From assembly GCF_963576615.1 (NCBI RefSeq), contig NC_088717.1, positions 55,321,526 to 55,385,525 of the forward strand: DNA of 64,000 nucleotides, read 5' to 3'. The notes under the pieces are model-generated. The model had not been told where the DNA came from, did not search any database, and saw nothing but the letters and a program-made list of their open reading frames with translations. The position numbers were made by a program, and so were the translations under genes. The stretch is from Watersipora subatra (taxonomy: Eukaryota; Bryozoa; Gymnolaemata; Cheilostomatida; Watersiporidae). The stretch's first letter is position 1. Every line of letters begins with the position of its first letter. Positions 45,287-55,329 of this stretch are shown one piece after another.

Positions 45287-45639
45287 GTAAGTTATTTTTG
45301 AGTTACAATTGAGCTTATTAGAGTTTTAAAACATTGGTTAAAAATGATCTTTTTAAAAATAAAATTAAAAAATTTCATTTAAATTTTACTCAAACAATCA
45401 CCTTTTGAGCTTTTAACTTTTTTGATCTGAACAGTGCAAGAAAATTTTGGAAACTACAGTGAAACTCGGATAACTCAAACTTCAAGGGCCCGAGCAAAAG
45501 TGTTCGAATTATCAGAGTGTTCAAGTTATCAGAGCACTGTCACAAGTCCATGTATTTACTTATTTATTAGTAGATACATGAACATATACAAACTATAATA
45601 TAAATCAAAAGCACAAATGGCTTGTTTCAAATTAAATGC

Positions 45640-45855
45640 TTCTAATGTAAAGTTTAAAACGTTTTTATCAAAAAGTATAGAGATTTTTCTATCACTTGAG
45701 ATTGGTTTGTTGTTTGAGGTGATGTTATTGCCAGGACATTTTTTAGATTGACATTGGCAAAACTTGATCGTTGCTGAAATGCTCAAAGAAAAGACATCTT
45801 TTTCTTTTGAGCGTTTTACCCACGATCAATTTTGCCGATCTTTCTTGAAGTTTAT
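45640..45855. mobile_element. Foldback MITE M1, deleted copy inside T2
   Basis: Left arm 45660-45785 (GATTTTTCTATCACTTGAGA, TTGCCAGGACATTTTTTAGA, GGCAAAACTTGATCGTTGCT) and a short inverted right arm 45800-45855 (GAGCGTTTTACCCACGATCA, ATTTTGCCGAT). The arms meet at CTCAAAGAAAAGAC...TCTTTTGAG, so the centre is lost. Nested in T2, so it inserted later. Confidence 0.65.
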
Positions 45856-46137
45856 GGAAAGATTACCTTACTTTACCTGGTATTCGTTAAGAGCAACACT
45901 CCGAGGCAGTTCAATTAAAAGTTTTACGAGGTTTTACGGTACATTGTATATCACTCACGCTTTTTGAATGGATACTTATTGAATGTACACACGTATTTTG
46001 TGTTTAGGTCAAACGATGAATAGTTTTTTTTAGCTAAGACAACGTATACGTTTGACTACAACAATTCTTAAGACGTTTTAAACATTCAACATTCCGACGT
46101 TAATTCAACACGGAATCAACGTCGGAAAAATATTCAT

Positions 46138-46266
46138 CACGGGCTAGCCGGGTCATGCACTCAAGGATTTTCGCCACGCAAATACAAAACAAAAACAACA
46201 TGCTGTTTTTGTTTTGTATGTGCGTGGCGAAAATCCTTGCGCCCGTGACCCGGCTAGCCCGTGCTA
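46138..46266. repeat. Long hairpin (about 63-bp arms)
   Basis: 46138-46201 (CACGGGCTAGCCGGGTCA, AAGGATTTTCGCCACGCA, ATACAAAACAAAAACA) pairs with 46203-46266 with about seven mismatches and practically no loop (centre CATG near 46199-46202). GATGAATA at 46016-46023 and TATTCATC at 46264-46271 hint at outer arms. GC-rich against its surroundings. Possibly a separate small foldback element. Confidence 0.75.
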
Positions 46267-46604
46267 TTCATCGTTATATTCATCGTTCATTCATTCAGTA
46301 TAAATCAAATTTCACCAAACCTTTAGAACAGTCGTTGACAAAAATATTTTGCCGATGGAGGTAATAACGACGCTTATGAATTACGAAAAGTTGAGGTTTA
46401 CCTCTATGGCTTGGAATAAAGTGATTTTCTAAAGCGATAGCAACCGTTTCGGTAGCCGTTGGGCAAAAAACAGTTCGTTATAACAGTGTTGAATTCGAGT
46501 TATATAGAGCCATTTATCATTGCGTGGGAACGGACCAAGCAAATCCAGTCGAGTTAACCATGTGTTCGCTATATCCGAGGGCGAGTTATCCATGTTTCAC
46601 TGTA

Positions 46605-47786
46605 TTAATGACCGTACCTTGCCATTTAAAATTATAGTTGGCTTAGCTGGGCTCACTTTGTATTAGTGTACAGCAATCTTCTACCTCTCAGAAACAAGCG
46701 TTGCAAATGAAAATAGGAAAACTATTAAGTGGCATTAATTTATATGTTATAAGAAAGTTTAAGTAAAAATATAATCTATAATTAATGTATTTATTTTGAA
46801 AAAGAAATGGTCTAAACTGCAAATTCATGTTTTCCATGGTAAACAACACACAGAAAAAAATCTGGTTGCCAAAGCTGTGTAGCCTTTGATAAACGACAAT
46901 TAAGTCTAGCAATGTTGGTCCCCCGAATCTAGTTGTTAGTCTAAGAGGGCCAGAGGCTAACAGCCCACTTTTGCACTAGCTCAAACTGTTATTGAATTTG
47001 CATTGACCTCGTCCTTTCTCTCGATGTCACACACATGGTCAAACTTTGGCTAATGAAAATCCCGTGATGCACTGAAGCCTCAAAAGATCAGCTAGCGAGA
47101 GTTCACCATGTACAAAAATGCTTAAATATTTCTACTATAACTAACTACGTATTTGTAATATTTAATTCATTGATAGGTTCAAGGCTTTACAACAGATATG
47201 AGGCTAATTTAAAGAGTTTCTATTGGACAGAGTAGAGTATTTTTACTGCTAGGAATAATCCCAAAACTCACATCTTCTGTAATGGCAGGAAAGAACGCAA
47301 TGTTTTATAGCAAATGTAACAATATTTAAACCAATATTAGTGAGCTTAACTTTTTTTAGCATTTTTGTGAGAAGAAAAATTTTTTTTTGAAATTATGGGC
47401 AAAATAATTAATTGATTCTAAAATATATAAATAGAGGTTCAGTTACACAGTAGGCTGAATTTGTAACAAGAGATAATGTATTAATGCCATAACAATGCAT
47501 GAGGCGTTTAACAATAACTTTACCTGAATGTTGAAAACTTTGGTTTAGTAAAAATTCTTTATTCAATGTTTTTAAATTTATTTTTTAAGTTTTTGTAAAT
47601 TCAATTTTTAAATCAAAATTTCCAATTTCAGCTTTGCTTGAAATTTTTTACCTAAAATCTTTTTCATTGGGATGGTTCAGACTAAACGAAGATCAGATAG
47701 TTTAATCAGAAGGAGGAAACAGTACAAAATGAATCTATACAGTTTCTTGGTAAATGATTACACATTTGAGAGTATGTGAAACAAAG
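46605..47786. other. Intergenic or intronic, no feature
   Basis: No repeats or coding signal recognised; the minus frame 46688-46912 is unsupported. Confidence 0.35.
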
Positions 47787-48021
47787 CTCGGTGTGAACTC
47801 GGTGTGAACTCGGTGTGAACTCGGTGTGAACTCGGTGTGAACCCGGTGTGAACTCAGTGTGAACTCGGTGTGAACTCGGTGTGAACCTGGTGTGAACTCG
47901 GTGTGAACTCGGTGTGAACTCGGTATGAACTCGGTATGAACTCGGTGTGAACTCGGTGTGAACTCGGTGTGAACTCGGTGTGAACTCGGTGTGAACTCGG
48001 TGTGAGCTCGGTGTGAACTCG
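47787..48021. repeat. 11-bp minisatellite CTCGGTGTGAA
   Basis: 235 bp, about 21 units, with very few variants (CCCGG, CTGGT, CTCAG, GTATG). High uniformity suggests recent expansion. Confidence 0.95.
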
Positions 48022-48259
48022 AGAAAAAGTAGTAAAACTTTTCCGAAAACTTAATTGACCTATAATTAAAATAAAAATTGATTTTCTCTCAACAGTTGCA
48101 GAACGTTTAAATGGTTATTCCGTAGAAACAACTAGTTGTATTAGACTGCCGTGTGCAACTACAATTGTCTGAGTTACATACTCTTAGAATAAACTCCCTT
48201 TATATATTTTAGAGATAAGATTTATTTAAGAGTTACGCTGTATCATGTTGATTGATGAA

Positions 48260-48615
48260 GGGAACTATCACACATGATAGTGCGCTACATACAAAGTGCA
48301 TATGCACTACAAATGAACTGCTTATGCACTATATGTGTACTGCATACAAATTCGATATACACTACATATGCATTACATTTGAAGTGCATACGCACCACAT
48401 ATTACGACAAATACACTATTATAAAATAGAAATACACTACATATACCCAAAACATGCACAGTCTTTGAAGTACATATGCACTGCATATCCAATACATTGG
48501 CCCTTAACATGCATTAAATGTGGAGTATATACATAGAAGTTTATATACATAAAAGTACATATGCATAAAAGTGCATGTACATAGAAGTACATACAATGCA
48601 CACACAATACATATG
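48260..48615. repeat. Degenerate CATATGCAC/TACAT-type repeat
   Basis: Loosely repeated CACTACATATGCA and AAGTGCATATGCA motifs, roughly every 15-25 bp, many containing CATATG. Too diverged for a clear unit. The plus-strand frame 48252-48536 is a product of it. Confidence 0.55.
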
Positions 48616-50038
48616 CTGAGCATATTCAACTAAAAGATTTTATACAAAACTTATTGTTGTACAGCAAATCCTGTAAAACTTGTAAAGCTAACGGGAATTT
48701 AGCTGTCGCAAGCTTAAAAGTTAAAGCCAGCCCAAAAACTATGAGTTAACTTGAGAAGCATTTAAAAATTATTTTTGTTCAAGCATCACTAGTTTGACTA
48801 GGTAGGTCGACCAATAAGGTACGTCTCAATTTATCGCAATAAAGAACAAATGTCACTAGAAGTTAACACAATTCCAGCTCTTGAAAATATTCTTTTAGTT
48901 GGCCAAGCACAGAGATTCAAATGATCAAAAAAGGGTTAAAAACCTAAAGTATCTATAGCAATAATTGTATTTCTAAAATATATTCACAGATAATAAAACA
49001 TCTCAGATGCTCTATCATCATACAAGTACAACTTGAAAACTTTCGTGCACAGTCCAACCTAATCTCTTGTGCCATGTAGCCTCTTACCTGCGACCTACTG
49101 AATGAAGAAACAGTGTGCACAGTCTATCACTCATGTGATCGGTCACTGGTTAGCATGTAGAAAAAACCCTTATGGCGCTGTCCTGTAGGAAACGAGATTT
49201 TTGTTATTGCTAAAGATAGCATTATTGGGTGTGCGCCACAATTGATCTAGTCACATGAGCCATACTTTAGGGTACGAACGCTTGTAGGCAAGAGACAAAA
49301 ACAGGGAGCCTATTTTAAAGCAAATGGTATGCCTGAAAATAATTTTTTATTTTTTTGGTTCTGGTGAGAAAATATTCGAGTGATAAATTGGATAAGGGTT
49401 TCCAGTGTTGTAACATTGTTTTCATGACCCGTCTTAAATAATTTCGCTGTTTCTTTTCAAATACTGTTTGTTAAATGATACGTTGAAGCTCTTGTTAGTT
49501 TCTATTTAAATTGCATCTTAAAAATAAAGCCTTTGGTGGCAGCTAGAAAAAAAGTTCTTGAGACGAAATCCCTAAGGAGCAATTTGATACAAGGTATTAA
49601 AATTCTTTTTGCTTCGTTGCAACATTCTGAGCCTTGAAATGTTGTGTATCCTTTGTTGTCAGCTTTAAACCTGCTTGCGCTGTGCAAGAAGTTGAAACTG
49701 CATAGCATCTTGGATTGAGAATGTTTTCCGTAGACAGCCCTACTTGTCTAGGATTTATAAAACTAAAGCTAAAACACACTGAAAAAATATAGAGCAAAGG
49801 CATTGTCGTTACTGCTGATACTAGCCGTAAGCTCTAGCGTGTTCATGTATACAAGGAGTGCTTGATATTTCTGCTGGTGGCTTTTTGATGATTGGTTAGC
49901 TGATCGCTGGAGAGTATGTCATAAACTAAAATTCGACACTTAACGAAATAAAGTAGTTCGACCTATCATATAAACCCGGTCGCTATAAACTATTTAGCAT
50001 TATAATAATAATATTATTATTAATATTATACATTATCA
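48616..50038. other. Intergenic or intronic, no supported gene
   Basis: Only short overlapping minus frames (49502-49803) with no recognisable content. Confidence 0.35.
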
Positions 50039-50093
50039 TTATTATGTGATACTATTGTGTATATAATGTATACACAATAGTATCACATAATAA
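50039..50093. repeat. Perfect 24-bp palindrome
   Basis: 50039-50062 (TTATTATGTGATACTATTGT then GTAT) and its exact reverse complement at 50070-50093, with a 7-base spacer. Embedded in AT-rich DNA. Confidence 0.85.
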
Positions 50094-50412
50094 TATGTAA
50101 TTATAATATAACTTCATCTTGAACAAAAAAATTGTTTTGCGAATTAAATTATTAAAAACAAATAGTAAATAAATATACAGTTTATACCATAAATGTCACA
50201 ATAAAATTATATTTTCATAAATGCTAAGGTAGCATTTTGTAATGCCTCGTATTTTACTGCAGTGTGCGCCCACCTTGAGAGCAGAGTGACATGACATCCT
50301 TTGTTAGATATGTGCATTAGTCATTAAGAAAGTATTGACTGCAAACTAGATGAGCCAGTGTCAGGAAAGAAGAGACAAAGAGAAATAGAAAAGTTATGAC
50401 TAACTCTCTGAG

Positions 50413-50552
50413 CAGTTCTGCTGATAATCAGCAGAACTGAGGAAGAAGATCTATAAACATGACAATACTATCTCACAACCAGTCATGATGATCTGCGCAG
50501 ATATGATTGCTACTTGTGCACAAAGTGTTTGATGGTAGATGAGAGAAAGGCA
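50413..50552 (-). repeat. Dispersed repeat R3, copy 2, bounded by a palindrome
   Basis: Inverted copy of 43350-43480. It ends in a perfect 12-bp-arm palindrome CAGTTCTGCTGA TAA TCAGCAGAACTG (50413-50439), of which the other copy retains only one side (TTTTGCTGATTATTAGC). Confidence 0.75.
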
Positions 50553-50764
50553 TACCGTATAGTTGAAATCAGAACTTTTTCAAACAGAAATAGGATACTA
50601 TAAGGCACTAATACATTATAAACTCCTATAAAATATACCATAAGATTAGATAAATACATACCAAAATTATAGCTTTAGGTGTGTGTTTAGTAAGCTAAAA
50701 TCATCTAAGCTAAAATTCAACATTTATGTTATATGTCTGTCTCAAAGGTAAAATTTCCTACTAT

Positions 50765-51045
50765 ACATACTGCACATAATAAACTTTAACATCACATTTC
50801 ATTGCAAATCATAACCACTAAATACACTAAAGTTACTGTAAGTAACTATATTTACTAAAGCTATCGTATTATTTTGTAATTAAACTTTAATATGCGCAGC
50901 ACATATATAAAGTTTTGGTGGTTTTTACCAGGAGGCGTTTGCATTAAATATTTACTATGGGTTTTCATACCCCTCTATACAAAATTTTTGTCTTATGGTG
51001 CCAACACTTGAACCAGCTAAAATTGTATAGCAAGTGTTCACTATG
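50765..51045 (+). mobile_element. Element T1, partial copy (3' part)
   Basis: AACCACTAAATACACTAAAG, TTTGCATTAAATATTTACTA and CATACCCCTCTATACAAAAT match the 3' part of T1 copies at 20480-20718 and (inverted) 58968-59220. The 5' part and pyrimidine core are absent; the 3' TIR is degraded (GTGTTCACTATG). Confidence 0.55.
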
Positions 51046-51786
51046 ACATCTCTACTCACGAACATTATGAATAAATGTCAAAACAGATATTGTTTCTATC
51101 GTGAGTCAGCATGCAGACTCATTCCTATTGGCTTCTGGCAAGTCAGCAGCGATAAAAATGATTGCAGAAATTTATTTGTGAAAGCTGTTATGTCTACCAT
51201 TTTAAGCGTGTTATTTCTCAGCTTCACTTAAACCAGTAGCTACGCTGGTTGATGTTTCAATGCGACTATGTTAGGAACTAAGTCTAAGCTAAGGCGAGTT
51301 ATCAACCCTCGCACTGCTTTATATAGAATCGCTATTTTAGCAGTACATGCAACGGCTATGTTTAGGCGACTGAAGTACTCCGTTGAAGATAGGCTTTTCC
51401 TTATACAAAATTAATTTATTCCAGTTTTTTTATTTTGAAGTTAATATTTTTATAAGATTACGCTGTATCTGATTTGGTTTGTTTTGAGTGGTAAAAACAA
51501 TATGAAATGCTATAGTAATTAACCATTTCATTAAAGCAAAATAATGCATTATATAAAACGACACAAGAATGTACGTGTAAAAACTCAATTTATGTTCGAA
51601 ATTAAATTCATGAAGGAATAATCAGTAAAAAGACTATTTTTTTGTTATATTATTTATATTATATTGTTATTATGTTATATTGTTAATTTATTAAGGACAC
51701 AAAAACAAAAGTGTTAGTTCAGCAATGCTTAGGTTCAGTGATAGACTCAGGAATGGATGATATACCATAAAACCTCTAGTTGAACC
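51046..51786. other. Intergenic or intronic, no supported gene
   Basis: Frames at 51034-51231 (plus) and 51691-51918 (minus) have no recognisable content; the second overlaps repeat R2. Confidence 0.35.
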
Positions 51787-51939
51787 CCACCAGAAAGCTA
51801 AATATTTAATAAACCTATCGTGACTATGAGTATTACAAAATAATTGCATAGATACCAAAATACCTTCATTAAAGATTGCTCTATTGCAGCAACTATTTTT
51901 GTTGGCAGATGTTTGCATTACTCAATAAACAGTAAATAT
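51787..51939 (+). repeat. Dispersed repeat R2, copy 2
   Basis: Same 153-bp unit as 31746-31898, about 97 percent identical, same orientation. Confidence 0.8.
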
Positions 51940-51947
51940 CTAATAGA

Positions 51948-52465
51948 ATTTGAACGCCTCCTCCAATAGAGCACCACTATTATAGGGGAAGGGTTGAAAA
52001 ATACAGCGATGAGAATACTCCTCAGGAACGCCATACGACATAATAGCATCCATTGTTATGAAGTATCAAAGTTCGGTCTTTTAGTTTCAAAGCTTTATGG
52101 TTTTCTCATTGAAATATTTTAAAGTTGAAACCTCATTTCAACTTTGAAATACTTTTGAAATAATTCCTGTATGCGGCCAATATTTTTTAATCAAAGTCGT
52201 TGTTTGTTTACTCAGTCTGATAATATCAAAAACTGTTTCGCAAAATATCTGGGGCCGATGACATTAATGTCACCCTTCTTCAAAGAGAGTGCAAAATACA
52301 GGTGACATTAGCATCGCTTTGTCCATAATAGGGTTAAATTTATCTTTCAAAAATACTGACCAACTAGTCGACAATTACGACGCCATCCTTTATTTGAACG
52401 CGACCTCTAATGAAATGGCACTACTGGAGAAGGGTTGAAAAATACAGCACCACGGCGTTAAAATA
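51948..52465. repeat. Pair of direct repeats (GAACGC ... GAAGGGTTGAAAAATACAGC)
   Basis: TTTGAACGCCTCCTCCAATA...GAAGGGTTGAAAAATACAGC (about 51950-52002) recurs at 52395-52452 as TTTGAACGCGACCTCTAATG...GAAGGGTTGAAAAATACAGC. The two may be the ends of one 500-bp non-coding element. A small ATGACATTAATGTCAC palindrome lies between (52259-52274). Confidence 0.5.
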
Positions 52466-52946
52466 GAAGTTTTACTTAATCCAATTTATGCAAAATTTAG
52501 TTTAAATCAGTTTTGTTTATACATTTGCTCCATAGTTGTATGTATTTTATTGTTAATTTATATTTCCAAATTTTATTTATGACAATTGTGATGTAAAAGA
52601 GGGAAAAATACTGGTTACAATTTATTTCGTATGTTGAATCAAACATTGCTCAAATTTTTACATGGTATATCAGAAAACTTCAGTGTAGAAGTGACCTTAC
52701 CTCAAGGTCTGACTACTTGTCTGTTGTTTATTATTTGTGTTTATTTTAAGGTTGAAAAGGGTGTGCTAGTCATGTGAGCAAAAAAGTGGATTTGCGAAAG
52801 AATAGGTCGTTAAATTACTTCTGTTGCATCACCATTACAAACTCGATCGATTGCTGGTCACATGACCAAACATTTTGCACAATGTTTGCTTTGAAACTTT
52901 CGATCTATCTAATAAGTTATTTGAAGCAGTTTTTGAACATTTTTAG

Positions 52947-53070
52947 CAATGGTTCAGCGGAACAGCCAAAAACTTCCTGTTGTTCAAGAATAGTCGGCAG
53001 CGCACTGGATATTGTTTTACCATCCGTATTGCTGGGTATAAGTGTAGGCATCAAGGGAATTATGGCAAAT
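52947..53070 (+). CDS. Candidate internal exon, hydrophobic segment
   Basis: 124 bp between acceptor (GAACATTTTTAG, ending 52946) and donor (AAT then GTAAGT at 53071). Open frame: NGSAEQPKTSCCSRIVGSAL then DIVLPSVLLGISVGIKGIMAN, leaving in phase 0. A polar, Cys-pair start is followed by about 17 mostly hydrophobic residues that could be a membrane or signal-anchor segment. Enters with one base completing a codon, compatible with the exit phase of 45175-45286. The frame is open upstream of the acceptor too, so an unspliced reading exists but lacks an ATG context. Confidence 0.35.
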
Positions 53071-54151
53071 GTAAGTTAGAAATGAGCTGGTTTTGACACG
53101 ACTGTGCGCTAATAACAGAATAAAGTACTTTAATCATTTTAATTATTTATTTGTGGTCATAAAGAACTTACTCAACTCACTAGTGTGTAGATGTGCTCTA
53201 AGAACTAGTACAAAATTGTTCTTATTTAGCAAATTGTGTAACTGATATAAAAAAGTTAAACTGAATAAATAAAATAATATTGACATAATAATATAACTTT
53301 ATTTTAAACAAAAATCAAGTTAAATAAGGGCATGGTCTTATTTTAAACAAGCTTGCATTGCAAATAATAATATAGTTTCATTTAGTTTATAATATAATTG
53401 TGTTATTATCATTTAAATTGTTTAAAATAAAATTATAAATAATAATAACTTAGTAGTTTATCTGTTAGCCAAATAGGCTTCTCTATCCTGATTTTGCTAA
53501 TCCCTCAGAAAAGCAGTTTTGTTTATTAATCTGCTGTGAAATTTGATGTGTAACCTGATTCCTCTCACAATCTGCCATGACAAATAGGCAAAGCGAAAGA
53601 CATTGCCAGTTGTCTCACCAAGTGTCACGTAACGGCATGTACAGAATGTCTTTTGGATGATGGCACTTGATGCAACACTCCTAAACAGGAAATACATTCT
53701 TGCAATTTATTATTGAAGATTGATTTTAAAGGACAATCGTGATGTGAATGGGCATAAAATTCACTTAACAAACCACGTATTGCATTTTGAATGATGTCTA
53801 ATGTCACGTCTGACTGTTTTTCCATTACGTAGATCTGTCATGAATATTACAATCATGCCAGATTTCTTAATTACCCAAACTGCAACCAACTTGCAAATCA
53901 GCATTATGTTTTTTTTGTATGTGTCTTCATTCCATTCTCGCAAATGAAATGAAGGTTTGAAGTATCTCAGTTTAAATTTATATCAAAGGTCAGAATTGCT
54001 GTTTTGGCTTAAAAATACAACACAAATGTAGATCATAGATGTGGAACTGTGCACTAACCTCAAGTTTTTTAAAATTTTGTTTGACATTTATAAACACTAT
54101 GTCTGGTTTGACTGCCGAAATTTTTATAAATCATTGCTCAAGAACACCAAT
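53071..54151. other. Intergenic or intronic, no supported gene
   Basis: Three overlapping short minus frames (53497-53943) are unrecognised. Very AT-rich at 53250-53460. Confidence 0.35.
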
Positions 54152-54253
54152 GAAGGTCATCACTCAAGGTCATTACTCAAGGTCATTACTACAGGTCATT
54201 ACTGAAGTTCATTGATCAATGTCAATACTTAAGGTCATTACTCAAGGTCATCT
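54152..54253. repeat. 13-bp minisatellite (AAGGTCATTACTC)
   Basis: About eight imperfect units. Confidence 0.75.
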
Positions 54254-54694
54254 GCATATTAAAAAAAATGTTCTTTTATTAATAATGTGTCAGTCATGGT
54301 TACACCTTTGTATCAGTTTGCTTACCAGCAATTCTTTAAAACAATGTAATACTCAGGTGGAGAAGTAAACAAATAGATTTGAAAAACTCCTTTAATTCAC
54401 TGCCTTCTGAGAAAAAGAGCTCATGCGTGTGATCAATAAGAATAGTCGCGTCATGTGATATCATCATGATGCAACTGGAAGTCATGTGATGGCTTAGGAA
54501 ACACAAGTCTGCAAGCTTATGACTGTGAGCTCTTTTCTTTCTTGTCATGTTGGTTATTAAAAGAGGATTTATCGAGATGGGTAGAACATTAGCTGAACAG
54601 CTCAGTCCACTTCAGCTCTCTAAATGGGGCAGTCTAATGAACATGCCATAAAAGATCACAGAAATCTGTTTGTCCAAAACTGTGGTTGTATGTT

Positions 54695-54886
54695 GGGAGA
54701 AAATACTGTATCATATAAGATTTGAACTCTCAACCATTAGCTTGATAGACTGACACGCTAACCGCATACCAATCATTCTCACTCGCTGTGTGGTAGAATA
54801 ATTGAGCATATAGTTATTCTCTGTGCTTTATGGGCCCACCTGATGATCTCTTAGAGCATACTAGACTACCAGAGTACCAGTCCATC
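54695..54886 (-). repeat. SINE-A with tRNA-like part, copy 5
   Basis: Minus strand: GGTACTCTGGTAGTCTAGTA, GAGATCATCAGGTGGGCCCA, GCACAGAGAATAACTATATG, CTCAATTATTCT, then GGTTAGCGTGTCAGTCTATC and GGTTGAGAGTTCAAATCTTA, where GAGTTCAAATC fits a pol III B-box. Best-preserved copy in the window. Confidence 0.6.
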
Positions 54887-55190
54887 GTTTTTTTGACTTT
54901 ATCAACTCGTTTGCACATGCGCTTGTTCACGAAACAGCCGCCATATTTGTAGAAAATGAAGGTTTTCCTTTTATTTAATAGTACTTTTTGGCGTTGTTTT
55001 AGTACTATAATAAAAAAATTGCAAAGCAAAGCATCGTTTTCAAAAATTCATTGCAAAAAGCTTCGTGTTGTTAACGATAACATTGTCTATAAAGATGGCC
55101 AACAACGATAAAATAACGTCACAAAAAACGAAGGGTTGCTAATAACTATGTTCAGTTCACATGTTTTTAAAATAATATATTGTCTCAGAA

Positions 55191-55329
55191 AGTCACTAGC
55201 CAGTTACTAGCCAGTCACTAGCCAGTCACTAGCCAGTTACTAGCCAGTCACTAGCCAGTTACTAGCCAGTCACTAGCCAGTTACTAGCCAGTCACTAGCC
55301 AGTCACTAGCCAGTCACTAGCCAGTTACT
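55191..55329. repeat. 11-bp minisatellite, two alternating variants
   Basis: About 12.6 units of AGTCACTAGCC; units differ almost only at one base (AGTCACTAGCC or AGTTACTAGCC), giving the order C T C C T C T C T C C C T. Confidence 0.95.

Larger units (their letters stand above)
45457..46602. mobile_element. Non-autonomous TIR element T2, with nested MITE and hairpin
   Basis: Ends CAGTGAAACTCGGATAACTC (45457-45476) and GAGTTATCCATGTTTCACTG (46583-46602), inverted with 18 of 20 positions matching, each flanked by TA (45455-45456, 46603-46604). CAGT ends, GGATAACTC and TA target suggest a pogo/Tigger-type family. A second GAGTTA/CCGAG-rich motif lies inside each end (45507-45530, 46545-46580). 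No transposase. It contains an M1 MITE derivative (45640-45855) and a long hairpin (46138-46266). Confidence 0.75.

Noticed and set aside
48252-48536. 94-codon plus-strand frame rich in Cys, Tyr and His
   Set aside because: Generated by degenerate CATATGCAC-type repeats.
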